From positions 1 to 64,000 of the forward strand of contig CAKSAN010000011.1 in NCBI GenBank assembly GCA_934436435.1: a DNA stretch of 64,000 nucleotides. The letters run 5' to 3'. Origin of the DNA: an uncultured Acetatifactor sp. GTDB taxonomy: Bacteria > Bacillota > Clostridia > Lachnospirales > Lachnospiraceae. Shown here piece after piece: positions 44,978 to 55,148 of the stretch (positions are counted from its first letter, which is position 1; each line of letters starts with the position of its first letter). Under the pieces are notes generated by a model that saw nothing but the letters and a program-made list of their open reading frames with translations, made no database searches and was not told where the DNA came from. A program made the position numbers and the translations under genes.

Positions 44978-45744
44978 ATCTTATGCATTTCCGTTTTTCT
45001 TCTGTGATGCCGGTACAGGCTTCCCAATCTGTTGTAGAACCAGAAGGACTGTACCAGGATATTATTTGCTTTTCCTATTTTCTCCTTGGTAGTGCCGCGG
45101 TAATAGGCCCCTCCGCATTTTATCCCCTCTCGCAGCTTCACTGCCCGGATCAGGTCGGATTCGCAGCCGATCTTCTCCGGAATATCGGTATATGCCATAC
45201 CGATGCAGTCCATTCTATGGGCATCGCTTCCGCCAAAAGTGGGCAGATCGTACATTTCCGCCAGCACTCCGGCACAATGGTTACTTTCCGGAGTCTCACA
45301 GGCATTGAATCCCTCCAGAAAATCAAACTGACTCATGACCGCCATCTGATTTTTCTTCTTTAAAGTGTTGGTGAAGCTTAAATACTTCTCTCCGCAGGGA
45401 TGTGCCGGTCCTAAAATACCGCCGTTTTTGTGCACGATGTCAATCAGAATCTGTACGGGAAGCCCCCGCAGTTCCAGTATTTTTAATTTAATGGTCTCCG
45501 GCATGATCACCAGAATATGTCCGGCATCAATCGTGTCATATTCGATTCCCTTCAATACTACAAAATCTTTGAATTTTTTATCCTTGAGAGTGCGCTTCCA
45601 TTTCCTGTAACCGTTGTAGGAATTGTGATCGCTGACTAACATTCCGTCAAAGCCTTTGCGGATCAGCTCTTCAATAAACTCCTCAATAGGAACTTTTCCG
45701 TCCATGGAACCCTCTTTTGTGTGACAATGCATATCAAATTTCAT
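44971..45744 (-). CDS. PHP-domain metal-dependent phosphoesterase
   Basis: A 257-residue member of the PHP superfamily, which hydrolyses phosphoesters (for example nucleoside 3',5'-bisphosphate or histidinol phosphate) with a metal cluster. Motifs: FDMHCHTKEGSMDG, VSDHNSYNGY, HPCGEKY and GGSDAHRMD supply the His and Asp ligands. The exact substrate cannot be told. A His/Arg/Lys-rich C-terminal tail follows the domain. GAAGGGA precedes the ATG. Monocistronic, with its own promoter and terminator. Confidence 0.85.
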   Translation of the reverse strand: MKFDMHCHTKEGSMDGKVPIEEFIEELIRKGFDGMLVSDHNSYNGYRKWKRTLKDKKFKDFVVLKGIEYDTIDAGHILVIMPETIKLKILELRGLPVQILIDIVHKNGGILGPAHPCGEKYLSFTNTLKKKNQMAVMSQFDFLEGFNACETPESNHCAGVLAEMYDLPTFGGSDAHRMDCIGMAYTDIPEKIGCESDLIRAVKLREGIKCGGAYYRGTTKEKIGKANNILVQSFWFYNRLGSLYRHHRRKTEMHKMV

Positions 45745-45789
45745 CTTTTATCGTCCCTTCTTTGGGTGGCCATTCTCTTGTCCATGGCA

Positions 45790-45818
45790 AGTATAGCAGA
45801 TTCCTTATTATCATACAA
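45790..45818 (-). promoter_or_regulatory. PHP gene promoter
   Basis: TTGTAT (complement of 45813-45818), 17 bp ending in TGC, TATACT (45790-45795). Confidence 0.7.
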
Positions 45819-45917
45819 TGTTTTCACGGAAAATAGTCTTCTATTTTTTGACATTTTACACAGTTTTTACCATGTTTTGTATCCTTCACAACGTTTTTTA
45901 CAAACAGCATTCTTTAC

Positions 45918-45952
45918 AAAAACAGGCACCGGCCTTTTCGGGTCGATGCCTG
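45918..45952 (-). terminator. Terminator of serCA
   Basis: CAGGCA...TGCCTG stem with inner CG/GG pairs (45923-45952), then TTTTTG on the minus strand. Confidence 0.8.
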
Positions 45953-45988
45953 CCTGTATTTTTTCCTGTATTTCTCCAGCAGATCGTC

Positions 45989-47152
45989 TTATTTTACCAC
46001 ACGTACACGGAAGACTCCATCGATCTTCTGCAAGGAGTCTACCAGTTCCGGAGTTGCCGCATCTTCGATGTCCAGCATGGTGTAGGCCACTTCTCCCCGA
46101 GACTTGTTGGTCATATCGGAGATATTGATGCCCTTCTCACCGATGACTGCGGTGAACTGGGTCAGCATGTTGGCAATGTTCTTATGGAAAATGGCAATTC
46201 GTCCGGCCTGGCTGCATACGCCCATGTCGCATGCCGGATAGTTGACGCTGTTGCGGATATTACCGTTCTCCAGATAATCCATGATCTCTTCCACTGCCAT
46301 CTTTGCGCAGTTGTCCTCGGATTCCTCGGTGCTGGCACCCAGATGAGGGATCACAATACAGCCGGGCTGTCCTGCGGTGGTGGGATTCGGGAAATCAGAT
46401 ACATAGCGGGCTACCTTTCCGCTCTGTAATGCTTCCAGCACATCTGCTTCGTTGGCCAGCAGATCTCTTGCGAAGTTCAACAGGATCACGCCGTCCTTCA
46501 TCTTGTCGATGGCTTCTTTATTTATCATGCCTCTGGTGGAATCCATCAGAGGTACATGTACGGTAATATAATCGCAGTCCGCGTAGATCTCTTCCACATT
46601 CATCACATGCTTGACGGAACGGCTTAAGTTCCATGCAGCGTTGACAGACACATAAGGATCATAGCCATAGACATCCATGCCGAGGCTCACTGCGGTATTG
46701 GCCACCTTGACGCCGATAGCGCCGAGGCCGATAACGCCCAGCTTCTTGCCCATGACTTCCGTACCGGCGAATTTCTTCTTTTCTTTTTCTGCGGCTTTGG
46801 CAATATCAGCGTTGTCTTTGGAGGCCTTGACCCATTCAATACCGCCTACCACATCACGGGCAGCCAGAAGCATGCCTGCGATCACCAGTTCCTTTACACC
46901 GTTGGCATTAGCACCGGGAGTATTGAATACCACGATACCCTTTTCCGCACATTTATCCAGAGGAATATTGTTCACACCGGCACCGGCTCTGGCTACGGCC
47001 AGCAGATTATCCGGCAGTTCCATCTCGTGCATGGAAGCACTGCGGACCAGAACGCCCTCTGCTTCATTAATGTTATCGATTACTTTATAGTCTGCTGTCA
47101 GACGATCCAGTCCCACTTTGGAAATGGGATTCAGGCAATTGATCTGAAACAT
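45989..47152 (-). CDS. serA: D-3-phosphoglycerate dehydrogenase
   Basis: First step of serine synthesis from 3-phosphoglycerate. The 387-residue protein has the D-2-hydroxyacid dehydrogenase fold with NAD motif GKKLGVIGLGAIGVKVANTA, catalytic Arg in LLNFARDLLANE and His in VIPHLGASTEES, then a C-terminal ACT domain (about 318-387, AVIGEKGINISDMTNKSRGEVAYTMLDIED). The ATG at 47150-47152 has GGGGGAG 6 nt upstream. Follows serC by 13 bp. Confidence 0.95.
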   Translation of the reverse strand: MFQINCLNPISKVGLDRLTADYKVIDNINEAEGVLVRSASMHEMELPDNLLAVARAGAGVNNIPLDKCAEKGIVVFNTPGANANGVKELVIAGMLLAARDVVGGIEWVKASKDNADIAKAAEKEKKKFAGTEVMGKKLGVIGLGAIGVKVANTAVSLGMDVYGYDPYVSVNAAWNLSRSVKHVMNVEEIYADCDYITVHVPLMDSTRGMINKEAIDKMKDGVILLNFARDLLANEADVLEALQSGKVARYVSDFPNPTTAGQPGCIVIPHLGASTEESEDNCAKMAVEEIMDYLENGNIRNSVNYPACDMGVCSQAGRIAIFHKNIANMLTQFTAVIGEKGINISDMTNKSRGEVAYTMLDIEDAATPELVDSLQKIDGVFRVRVVK

Positions 47153-47165
47153 AGTTTTCTCCCCC

Positions 47166-48248
47166 TTATAAATTCTCCGCCTCAAACTTCTTCATGAACT
47201 CTACCAGCTTCTCCACACCTTCGATAGGCATTGCGTTGTAGATACTTGCTCTCATGCCGCCTACAGTTCTGTGACCCTTCAGGTTCTCGAAGCCTGCTTC
47301 CTTGGCCTCCTTGACGAATTTCGCATCCAGCTCCTCGTCGCCGGTGATGAAAGGAACGTTCATCAGGGATCTGTCTTCCTTGCGGACGGTACCCTTGAAC
47401 AGCTTGCTCTCGTCCAGATAATCATACAGGATCTTGGCCTTTTTCTCGTTGCGCTCCTTCATGACTTCCAGACCGCCCATCTTCTTCAGCCATTTGAATA
47501 CCTTGCCACAGATATAGATACCGTATGCAGGCGGGGTGTTGTACAGGGAATTTGCATCCGCATGGGTCTTGTAACGAAGCATGGTGGGGGTACCGGGCAG
47601 AACATCCTCGGTAATCAGATCTTCCCTGATGATGACGATGACCACGCCTGCCGGTCCGATATTTTTCTGTACACCACCGTAGATGACACCGTATTTAGTC
47701 ACATCTACCGGCTCGGATAAGAAACAGCTGGACACATCCGCAACCAGGGGCTTACCCTTGGTATTGGGCAGGGTCTTGAACTTCGTACCGTAAATGGTAT
47801 TATTCTCGCATATGTACACGTAATCTGCATCCTCGCTGATGGGCAGATCGGAACAATCGGGAATGTAAGAGAAAGTCTTATCCTCGGAAGATGCGATCTT
47901 ATTTGCCTTGCCATACAGGGATGCCTCCTGGTATGCCTTCTTCGCCCACTGGCCGGTAACGATATAATCTGCCACACGGTTCTTCATCAGGTTCATGGGG
48001 ATCATGGCAAACTGTTGACTCGCACCACCCTGTAAAAACAGTACCTTATAATTGTCCGGAATATTCATCAGTTCTCTGAGATCAGCTTCCGCTTCCTTAA
48101 TGATCGTATCATAGGCTTTAGATCGATGGCTCATCTCCATTACGGACATGCCGGTTCCTCTATAATCCAGCATTTCATCGGCTGCTTCCTGTAATACTTC
48201 CTCCGGAAGTACGGCAGGGCCTGCGGAAAAGTTATACACTCTTGCCAT
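47166..48248 (-). CDS. serC: Phosphoserine aminotransferase
   Basis: PLP enzyme that makes phosphoserine from 3-phosphohydroxypyruvate. The 360-residue protein starts ARVYNFSAGPAVLPEEVLQEAADEMLDYRGTGMSVMEMSHRSK and has the PLP-lysine in VIYGGVQKNIGPAGVVIVII. The ATG at 48246-48248 is used because AGGAGG lies 9 nt upstream; a TTG two codons earlier is unlikely. serC and serA form an operon. Confidence 0.97.
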   Translation of the reverse strand: MARVYNFSAGPAVLPEEVLQEAADEMLDYRGTGMSVMEMSHRSKAYDTIIKEAEADLRELMNIPDNYKVLFLQGGASQQFAMIPMNLMKNRVADYIVTGQWAKKAYQEASLYGKANKIASSEDKTFSYIPDCSDLPISEDADYVYICENNTIYGTKFKTLPNTKGKPLVADVSSCFLSEPVDVTKYGVIYGGVQKNIGPAGVVIVIIREDLITEDVLPGTPTMLRYKTHADANSLYNTPPAYGIYICGKVFKWLKKMGGLEVMKERNEKKAKILYDYLDESKLFKGTVRKEDRSLMNVPFITGDEELDAKFVKEAKEAGFENLKGHRTVGGMRASIYNAMPIEGVEKLVEFMKKFEAENL

Positions 48249-48300
48249 TTTCAAAGACCTCCTCGATATTTTCTAAATTTTTTATAAAAAGCATAGGTAT

Positions 48301-48329
48301 AGAATAATCTCTTCAAGTACTTTAGTCAA
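48301..48329 (-). promoter_or_regulatory. serCA promoter
   Basis: TTGACT (complement of 48324-48329), 17 bp, TATTCT (48301-48306). Confidence 0.7.
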
Positions 48330-48489
48330 CTACATTGTTAAATTATTTTCAATTTGTTCGTCATGCAAGGACAATCTGTCAGAAAATGTCTTTATTCATA
48401 GAAAAGTAACTATTTAGAATACATAAATATCAATAATGGTACTTCAAATGCTTGCATTTGCAAGGACCGTTGTTGCCAGTTACTATTCC

Positions 48490-49899
48490 TTAATAAAACA
48501 TTACGACAGGGGTTCCGATCTGCACCATATCGTACAGCTCCTCCATTTTGTCCTTCGGCGTATTGATACAGCCGTGGGATCCGGAGGTCTGGTAGATCTC
48601 TCCGCCAAACTCCTTTCTCCAGCTGGCATCATGGATGCCGATGCTGCCTTTTACGGGTACCCAGAATTTCACAGGGGACGCATAGCCCGGTCCCCGCAGC
48701 ACTCTGTCCTTCTGCTTGTTGTAGACAAAGTTCACACCCTCCGGTGTTCCCATGCGCCTGCGCATATTTCCGGTGACCACATCGGTCTCCAGCCGCAGTT
48801 CTCCTTTTTCATAGTAATACATCTTCTGCTGTGTCATATCCACTTCGATGTAGGTGTCTCCGATGTCATCTTTTCCATAGCAGAATGCTTCCCGCTCGTA
48901 AGTGGGAATATGGGACTGCGGAGTTCCCGTATGTACCCCGGCATCCAGCAGATGCTCCATCAGGTAGGTGACCTCTTTTTTCTGATCCAGCTTGCTTCCG
49001 TAAGTACCTCCCTCAATGGTGATCACATCTCCTCTGGTACTGTGGAACTGTCTGGTGCGGCCATAGCCGTCATACTCTTCTGCCAGCTGCTCCACATAAG
49101 CTGTCACGGCCTCTTCATCCAGCACAAAGCTTCCTTTCTCATCCAGTATGGGAAGTCCGCTCTCCTTTACCAGAAAAGAGGCACAATCCGCCGCCGTCAC
49201 CGGATGTCTTTCCTCTCCGAAACAATAGACAATGTCACAGTTCTGATACCGTTCGATCTCCTTCCAGAGATTCCGCAGGGCCTTCTGCGTCTCATCCGGC
49301 GCAATGTCATAGTAGCAGCCGCTCTCCTGTAAATCAAGCGTCTCCTGTCCGTTTTCCACGTTCGTCTTCAACGCCAAAAAAGCCTTCTCCAGATCGATGC
49401 GGCCCGTAAGTCCGTCTGTGAAGACATACTCGCCCGCCGCATCCAGGTAAAGGCTGTAATCCGCTTTTTTCTGTTGTTCAGCCTGTACGAATTCCAGCGA
49501 ATCGTAAGCCTTCCGCAGTGCCGTCACGTCCACGGTCACCGCCGGTGCAAGTGTCCGCCTGGAATGAAACAGAACATTATCGATCCACAGATAGGGGTTC
49601 TGTTCCTGTCGGTAACGCTCCAGTGCATTGCTGTAATCTGCCCGGTAATCAGCATCTGCCAGTGGGATTGTATATTCCTTTCCCGTCCGGTCTACAATGC
49701 AGATATCCGGAGCCTCTGTATGTAACAAAAGCTCCGAATTCACTTCTTCCACCGTTTTCCCGGTACAGTAGACACCGTTGATCCAGGTATTCAGAGAGAA
49801 TCCCTCTCTGTAATAAAACGCCAGTAAAAAATACCCGGTCAGCAACAGCAGCAGACACAAAAGCACTGCCAAAAATAATCGTTTTGTCGTCTTTTTCAT
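48490..49899 (-). CDS. L,D-transpeptidase with peptidoglycan-binding region
   Basis: A cell-wall cross-linking enzyme of the YkuD family. The 469-residue protein has an N-terminal membrane anchor (about 8-28), an extracellular region of about 310 residues with two repeats similar to the peptidoglycan-binding modules of such enzymes, and a C-terminal YkuD domain (about 345-469) with the catalytic SGSHGCINTPKDKMEELYD (Cys near 447). Its ATG shares one base with the ilvB stop (TGATG), so it is probably translated from the ilvB message, an unusual partner for a wall enzyme. Confidence 0.92.
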   Translation of the reverse strand: MKKTTKRLFLAVLLCLLLLLTGYFLLAFYYREGFSLNTWINGVYCTGKTVEEVNSELLLHTEAPDICIVDRTGKEYTIPLADADYRADYSNALERYRQEQNPYLWIDNVLFHSRRTLAPAVTVDVTALRKAYDSLEFVQAEQQKKADYSLYLDAAGEYVFTDGLTGRIDLEKAFLALKTNVENGQETLDLQESGCYYDIAPDETQKALRNLWKEIERYQNCDIVYCFGEERHPVTAADCASFLVKESGLPILDEKGSFVLDEEAVTAYVEQLAEEYDGYGRTRQFHSTRGDVITIEGGTYGSKLDQKKEVTYLMEHLLDAGVHTGTPQSHIPTYEREAFCYGKDDIGDTYIEVDMTQQKMYYYEKGELRLETDVVTGNMRRRMGTPEGVNFVYNKQKDRVLRGPGYASPVKFWVPVKGSIGIHDASWRKEFGGEIYQTSGSHGCINTPKDKMEELYDMVQIGTPVVMFY

Positions 49900-51578
49900 C
49901 AGGACTGCCTTTTCAAATCATCTCCGTCAAATACTTCGCTGATGGGGGCTCCTGCCGGAACCATGGGGAATACCTTATCATCCTCCGGGATCATGCATTC
50001 GATCAGTACCGGTGCCTTCAGGGCAATGGCCTTCTCAATGGCCGGTGCCACTTCTTCCTTTTTCGTTACGCGGATAGCGGTACAGCCCAGTCCTTCCGCC
50101 ACTTTGCAGAAATCCACCTTATCCTTCAGCACGGTCTGGGAATAACGCTTACCGTAGAACAGTGTCTGCCACTGTCTTACCATACCCAGTACCTGATTAT
50201 TGATGACCACCTGAACAATGGGAATGTTATAACGGCTGGCGGTGGCCAATTCGTTCATATTCATACGGAAGCAACCGTCACCCGCAATGTTGATGCAGAC
50301 TTTATCCGGCTGTCCCACCTGTGCGCCGATGCAGGCTCCCAAGCCGTAGCCCATAGTGCCAAGGCCGCCGGAAGACAGGAAAGTACGGGGCTTCGTATAA
50401 TGGTAATACTGTGCCGCCCACATCTGATGCTGTCCCACATCCGTGGTAATGATGGCATCCCCGCCGGTCACCCGGTCGATCTCCTGCATGATATAAGGAC
50501 AGGACAGGTTCTCATCATCGTATTTCAGAGGATATTTTTCCTTCAGTTCCTTTATATGCGCCATCCACTCCGGATGTTCCTGTTTTGACAGGCAGGCATT
50601 CAATTCGGACAGCGTCTTTTTCAGATCTCCTACCAGCGAAGCGTCCACGCGGATATTCTTGTTGATCTCCGCAGCATCCACATCCAGCTGGATGATTCTT
50701 GCATTCTCTGCGAACTTCTTCGGGTTGCCGGTCACTCGATCGGAGAATCTGGCTCCCAGTGCTACCAGCAGGTCACACTCGCTGACACCCAGATTTGAGG
50801 TCTTGGTGCCGTGCATACCGATCATTCCGGTATAGCGCTCGCTTCTGCCGTCAAAAGCGCCCTTGCCCATCAGAGTATCGCATACCGGTGCATCGATCAG
50901 TTCCGCAAACTCTGCCACTTCCGCACTTGCTCCGGAGATAATGGCTCCTCCGCCCAGATAGATATACGGCTTTTTTGCCTTATGTATCATTTCCGCTACC
51001 AGCATCAGTTCTTCTCTGGTGTAGCGGGTCACTCTCTCCTCCGGCTGGATCGTCATCGGGGTATACTCGCAGGTGGCCGCGGTCACGTCCTTCGTAATAT
51101 CAATCAGCACAGGACCCGGTCTGCCGCTTCTGGCAATATGGAAAGCCTTGCGGATGGTATCTGCCAGGATCTCCACATTTTTCACAATGTAGCCATGCTT
51201 CGTGATGGGCATGGTCACACCGGCGATGTCCACTTCCTGAAAGCTGTCCTTGCCCAGTAAGGGTAAGGTAACGTTAGCCGTGATAGCTACCATGGGAACG
51301 GAGTCCATATATGCCGTAGCAATACCGGTTACCAGATTGGTAGCTCCGGGACCGCTGGTAGCCATGCAGACACCTACTTTTCCCGTAGCTCTTGCATAGC
51401 CGTCCGCCGCATGGGCTGCTCCCTGCTCATGGGAAGTCAGAATATGTTTGATCTCCCCGCTGTGCTTGTAAAGTGCGTCATAGATATTAAGTATTGCCCC
51501 GCCGGGGTAGCCGAATACGGTGTCTACCCCCTGCTCCTTCAGGCATTCTACCAGAATTTCTGATCCTGTTAACTGCAT
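49899..51578 (-). CDS. ilvB: Acetolactate synthase large subunit
   Basis: TPP- and FAD-dependent enzyme that starts valine, leucine and isoleucine synthesis. The 559-residue protein has GYPGGAILNIYDAL with the catalytic Glu in HEQGAAHAADGYARATG, and the TPP motif NIAGDGCFRMNMNELATASRYNIPIVQVVINNQVLG. The ATG at 51576-51578 with GGAGG upstream is chosen over a GTG one codon earlier. No ilvN regulatory subunit follows; it must be elsewhere or absent. Operon with ilvD, 32 bp upstream. Confidence 0.96.
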   Translation of the reverse strand: MQLTGSEILVECLKEQGVDTVFGYPGGAILNIYDALYKHSGEIKHILTSHEQGAAHAADGYARATGKVGVCMATSGPGATNLVTGIATAYMDSVPMVAITANVTLPLLGKDSFQEVDIAGVTMPITKHGYIVKNVEILADTIRKAFHIARSGRPGPVLIDITKDVTAATCEYTPMTIQPEERVTRYTREELMLVAEMIHKAKKPYIYLGGGAIISGASAEVAEFAELIDAPVCDTLMGKGAFDGRSERYTGMIGMHGTKTSNLGVSECDLLVALGARFSDRVTGNPKKFAENARIIQLDVDAAEINKNIRVDASLVGDLKKTLSELNACLSKQEHPEWMAHIKELKEKYPLKYDDENLSCPYIMQEIDRVTGGDAIITTDVGQHQMWAAQYYHYTKPRTFLSSGGLGTMGYGLGACIGAQVGQPDKVCINIAGDGCFRMNMNELATASRYNIPIVQVVINNQVLGMVRQWQTLFYGKRYSQTVLKDKVDFCKVAEGLGCTAIRVTKKEEVAPAIEKAIALKAPVLIECMIPEDDKVFPMVPAGAPISEVFDGDDLKRQS

Positions 51579-51610
51579 CACAAAGTTCCTCCGGTTATTT
51601 TAATGATTAC

Positions 51611-53287
51611 TTAGTTCTTCTGTGAAGGTGCCTCCAGTACGGCTCCGCGGTTGCCGCTGGTCACCAGTTCATGGTATCTTGCCAGATAACCTGTGGTGAT
51701 CTTGGGCTCTCTGGGCTGCCATTTTGCTTTTCTGGCTGCCAGTTCTTCGTCGGATACCAGTACATCCAGCTTGTTCTCCGGGATATTGATACGGATGATG
51801 TCTCCCTCTTCCACCAGTGCGATAGGACCGCCCACGGCTGCCTCCGGGGATACATGTCCGATGGATGCTCCTCTGGAAGCTCCGGAGAAACGTCCGTCCG
51901 TGATCAGTGCCACACTGGAACCAAGACCCATGCCCGCGATGGCAGAAGTAGGATTCAGCATCTCACGCATACCGGGACCACCCTTGGGACCTTCGTAACG
52001 GATCACCACTACATCTCCTGCCACGATCCTGCCGGACTTGATGGCATCAATGGCATCCTCTTCGCAGTCGAATACTCTTGCCGGGCCTTCGTGTACCAGC
52101 ATCTCCGGTGCTACAGCAGATCTCTTGACTACGCCGCTGTCCGGTGCCAGATTGCCCTTCAGCACGGCGATACCGCCGGTCTGGGAATAAGGGTTCTCCA
52201 CAGGACGGATGACTTCCGGATTCTTGTTGACACAATTCTTGATATTCTCTCCTACCGTCGTACCGTTTGCGGTCAGACAGTCGAGGTTCAGAAGTCCCTT
52301 CTTGGACAATTCGTTCATTACGGCATAGACACCGCCTGCTTCATTCAGGTCTTCCATATAAGTAGGGCCTGCCGGTGCCAGATGACACAGGTTCGGAGTC
52401 TTGGCGGAGATCTCGTTGGCGATCTCCAGATTCAGTTCCACGCCTGCTTCTCTTGCAATAGCGGGCAGATGCAGCATGGTATTCGTAGAGCAGCCCAGTG
52501 CCATATCTACGGTCAGTGCGTTCTGGAATGCTTCCGGGGTCATGATGTCTCTGGGGCGGATGTTCTTCTCCACCAGTTCCATGATCTTCATGCCGGCGTG
52601 TTTTGCCAGACGGATGCGCTCGGAATATACTGCTGGGATCGTACCGTTGCCACGAAGTCCCATACCGATGGCCTCGGTCAGACAGTTCATGGAGTTCGCG
52701 GTATACATGCCGGAACAGGAACCACAGGTAGGACATACCTTTTCCTCGAACTCTGCCAGTTCCTCCATGGTCATGGTACCGGCTGCCACGCTTCCCACTG
52801 CCTCGAACATGGAAGACAGGCTTCTCTTCTGTCCGTGTACATGACCGGCCAACATAGGACCGCCGGATACAAAGATGGTCGGGATATTCACTCTGGCTGC
52901 TGCCATCAACAGTCCGGGTACGTTCTTATCACAGTTGGGAATACATACCAGACCATCAAAACCGTGAGCCATAGCCATACACTCAGTGCTGTCGGCGATC
53001 AGGTCTCTGGTCACCAGAGAGTATTTCATTCCCACATGTCCCATAGCAATACCGTCACATACGGCAATGGCGGGGAATACCACCGGCATACCTCCGGCCA
53101 TGGCAACACCCATTTTTACAGCTTCGGTGATCTTGTCCAGATTCATATGTCCGGGCACGATCTCATTGAAGGAGCTGACGATACCGATCATGGGGCGTCT
53201 TCTCTCTTCCTCGGTAAATCCCAGCGCATTGAACAGACTTCTGTGGGGTGCCTGGGCAGTTCCTGTCTTTACGGAATCACTTCTCAT
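51611..53287 (-). CDS. ilvD: Dihydroxy-acid dehydratase
   Basis: Iron-sulfur enzyme producing 2-keto acids for branched-chain amino acids. The 558-residue protein has cluster Cys in [22 protein letters not shown] and [17 protein letters not shown], and the C-terminal [24 protein letters not shown]. Length and motifs are typical. The ribosome site is weak (AAAGAGAG). It lies between leuB and ilvB in one transcription unit. Confidence 0.97.
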   Translation of the reverse strand: MRSDSVKTGTAQAPHRSLFNALGFTEEERRRPMIGIVSSFNEIVPGHMNLDKITEAVKMGVAMAGGMPVVFPAIAVCDGIAMGHVGMKYSLVTRDLIADSTECMAMAHGFDGLVCIPNCDKNVPGLLMAAARVNIPTIFVSGGPMLAGHVHGQKRSLSSMFEAVGSVAAGTMTMEELAEFEEKVCPTCGSCSGMYTANSMNCLTEAIGMGLRGNGTIPAVYSERIRLAKHAGMKIMELVEKNIRPRDIMTPEAFQNALTVDMALGCSTNTMLHLPAIAREAGVELNLEIANEISAKTPNLCHLAPAGPTYMEDLNEAGGVYAVMNELSKKGLLNLDCLTANGTTVGENIKNCVNKNPEVIRPVENPYSQTGGIAVLKGNLAPDSGVVKRSAVAPEMLVHEGPARVFDCEEDAIDAIKSGRIVAGDVVVIRYEGPKGGPGMREMLNPTSAIAGMGLGSSVALITDGRFSGASRGASIGHVSPEAAVGGPIALVEEGDIIRINIPENKLDVLVSDEELAARKAKWQPREPKITTGYLARYHELVTSGNRGAVLEAPSQKN

Positions 53288-53352
53288 ATTTTTGTCTCTC
53301 TTTCTCTTCCTGATCTTCTCTATTTCTTCTCTGGTAATAAATGTAATTGCTG

Positions 53353-54435
53353 TCAGATTCTTTCTGCCAGAAGGGTTCCCATCTCGGTACAGCCTACCTG
53401 TGTGCAGCCCTCGGACATAATATCAATGGTGCGATAACCGTCCTGCAATACCTTCTTCACTGCGGCCTCAATGGCATCCGCTTCTTCATCCAGATCAAAG
53501 CTGTAGCGGAGCATCATAGCGGCACTGAGTACGGTAGCGATGGGATTCGCAATATCTTTTCCGGCAATATCCGGTGCGGAACCGTGGCTGGGCTCGTACA
53601 GGCCGAACTTCGTATCGTTCAGACTGGCACTGGCCAGCATTCCGATGGAACCGGTCACCATACTTGCCTCATCGGAAAGAATATCTCCGAACATGTTCTC
53701 CGTCAAAATAACATCAAACTGCGCAGGATCCTTGACCAACTGCATGGCACAGTTGTCTACCAGCATATGTTCCAGAGTGACATCCGGATAATCCTTCGCC
53801 ACTTCCTCTACGACCTTTCTCCACAGTCTGGAGGAATCCAGTACGTTAGCCTTATCCACGCTGGTAACCTTCTTCTTGCGCTTTCTGGCAATGTCGAAGC
53901 CCTTGATGGCGATACGGCGGATCTCATTCTCGTCGTAGGTCAGGGTATCAATGGCTTTCCTCACGCCGTTCTCTTCGATGGTCTTACGCTCACCGAAGTA
54001 AAGTCCACCGGTCAGCTCCCGCATGATCAGCAGATCAAATCCGGCCTTGCTGATCTCTTCTTTCAGAGGGCACGCCGCTGCCAGTTCATCATACAGTACT
54101 GCGGGTCTTAAGTTGGCAAACAGGTTCAGTGCCTTACGCAGTGCCAGAAGTCCTGCCTCGGGGCGCTTCTCGGGAGGAAGCTTGTACCAGGGGGAAGTGG
54201 TGGTATTGCCGCCAATGGATCCCATCAGCACGGCATCTGCCGCCTTGGCATCTGCGATGGCTTCCTCGGTCAGAGGTACCCCGTGGACATCAATGGAGGC
54301 TCCCCCCATCAAAATATCTTTATAGATCATTTTATGACCATATTTATGCGCAACTTTGTCTAAGACTTTTTTTGTCTCCCTGACGATCTCCGGGCCAATG
54401 CCATCGCCGGGAATACAGGTGATATTCAGTTCCAT
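53353..54435 (-). CDS. leuB: 3-isopropylmalate dehydrogenase
   Basis: NAD-dependent oxidative decarboxylation in leucine synthesis. The 360-residue protein has [14 protein letters not shown] at the start, the substrate-binding [13 protein letters not shown], the catalytic Lys/Asp in [13 protein letters not shown] and [12 protein letters not shown], and the NAD site [26 protein letters not shown] precedes the ATG. First gene of leuB-ilvD-ilvB; leuCD are 25 kb away. Confidence 0.97.
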   Translation of the reverse strand: MELNITCIPGDGIGPEIVRETKKVLDKVAHKYGHKMIYKDILMGGASIDVHGVPLTEEAIADAKAADAVLMGSIGGNTTTSPWYKLPPEKRPEAGLLALRKALNLFANLRPAVLYDELAAACPLKEEISKAGFDLLIMRELTGGLYFGERKTIEENGVRKAIDTLTYDENEIRRIAIKGFDIARKRKKKVTSVDKANVLDSSRLWRKVVEEVAKDYPDVTLEHMLVDNCAMQLVKDPAQFDVILTENMFGDILSDEASMVTGSIGMLASASLNDTKFGLYEPSHGSAPDIAGKDIANPIATVLSAAMMLRYSFDLDEEADAIEAAVKKVLQDGYRTIDIMSEGCTQVGCTEMGTLLAERI

Positions 54436-54496
54436 AGTATTATTTTCCTCATTTCCTGTGAGATTTCCTGTATTTTCCGTTGGAAATACTTATTTC

Positions 54497-54533
54497 ATAA
54501 TAACTGATAGACGTTTAAATTTCAATATTGAAA
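54497..54533 (-). promoter_or_regulatory. leuB promoter with palindrome over -35
   Basis: TTGAAA (complement of 54520-54525), 17 bp, TATTAT (54497-54502). A perfect 14-bp palindrome, TTTCAATATTGAAA (54520-54533), overlaps the -35 box, where a repressor would compete with polymerase. Confidence 0.6.
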
Positions 54534-54591
54534 ATTAACATAAATGCAAATTCACACATTAAAACAAATCAAGTTTATTGTATCATTATAT

Positions 54592-54629
54592 ATCTGGGTT
54601 CCCGTGCAGGCAGTAATCTGTACCCAGAT
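54592..54629. repeat. Intergenic hairpin in leuB upstream region
   Basis: ATCTGGGT/ACCCAGAT ends (8 bp) around a 22-nt loop. A hairpin with similar GAACCCAGA/TCTGGGTTC ends lies at 60623-60661. Confidence 0.4.
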
Positions 54630-54641
54630 CATCGTAAACAT

Positions 54642-54680
54642 AAAAAGGAGCAATACCATATTCTGGCATTGCCCCCTTTT
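54642..54680. terminator. Terminator of yajC
   Basis: AAAAGGaGCAATaCCA pairs with TGGcATTGCcCCCTTTT around a short loop; T runs on both strands, 10 bp after yajC. Confidence 0.85.
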
Positions 54681-54689
54681 CACTTCTTC

Positions 54690-55013
54690 TTAGTTCTCGC
54701 CGGGTTTCTCTACCTTGCTGATGGCAGATTTCTCCATCGGGATACGGCAGTTCTTATTATTACCGAACTCTACGATCACAGTATCATCGGTAATATCGAT
54801 CACGATACCATAGAAACCGGAAGTGGTCAGAACGCAGTCACCTGTCTCCAAGTTGGACAGCATTGCAGCTACTCTCTTCTGTTCCTTCTTCTGCGGTCTC
54901 ATGAAGAAAAACCACATTGCACCGATCAATACTGCGTATACAAGAAGCATAACGACCATGCTGGTTCCGGAACCCGCTGCAGCAGCCTCTGACTCAGTTA
55001 ATAAAATACCCAT
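54690..55013 (-). CDS. yajC: Preprotein translocase accessory subunit YajC
   Basis: Single-span protein associated with SecDF and the Sec translocase. The 107-residue product has an N-terminal Ala/Ser segment, a span (about 19-38, MVVMLLVYAVLIGAMWFFFM) and the conserved RPQKKEQKRVAAMLSNLETGDCVLTTSGFYGIVIDITDDTVIVEF. The ATG at 55011-55013 is chosen because GGAGG stands just upstream; a second in-frame ATG 12 nt earlier has no such site. tgt-yajC is a conserved gene pair. Confidence 0.95.
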   Translation of the reverse strand: MGILLTESEAAAAGSGTSMVVMLLVYAVLIGAMWFFFMRPQKKEQKRVAAMLSNLETGDCVLTTSGFYGIVIDITDDTVIVEFGNNKNCRIPMEKSAISKVEKPGEN

Positions 55014-55148
55014 TTGTTCCTCCATTCCGGCGTGTTACGCCTGTAAAACATTCTGTACAAGTAAGTATGATACACAAAAAAAGCTTATGGGGCAAGTCTT
55101 TTCTCATAAAATTGTGTGAAATTCCTCTATACCTTTGCCGTCTGCGGT

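Noticed and set aside
51671..53437. A 588-codon plus-strand frame opposite ilvD
   Set aside because: It is the shadow of a high-confidence ilvD on the other strand; composition is His- and Cys-rich and has no recognisable domain.
54503..54540. Canonical CodY box upstream of leuB
   Set aside because: Half-sites look similar but are separated by more bases than the 15-bp consensus allows.
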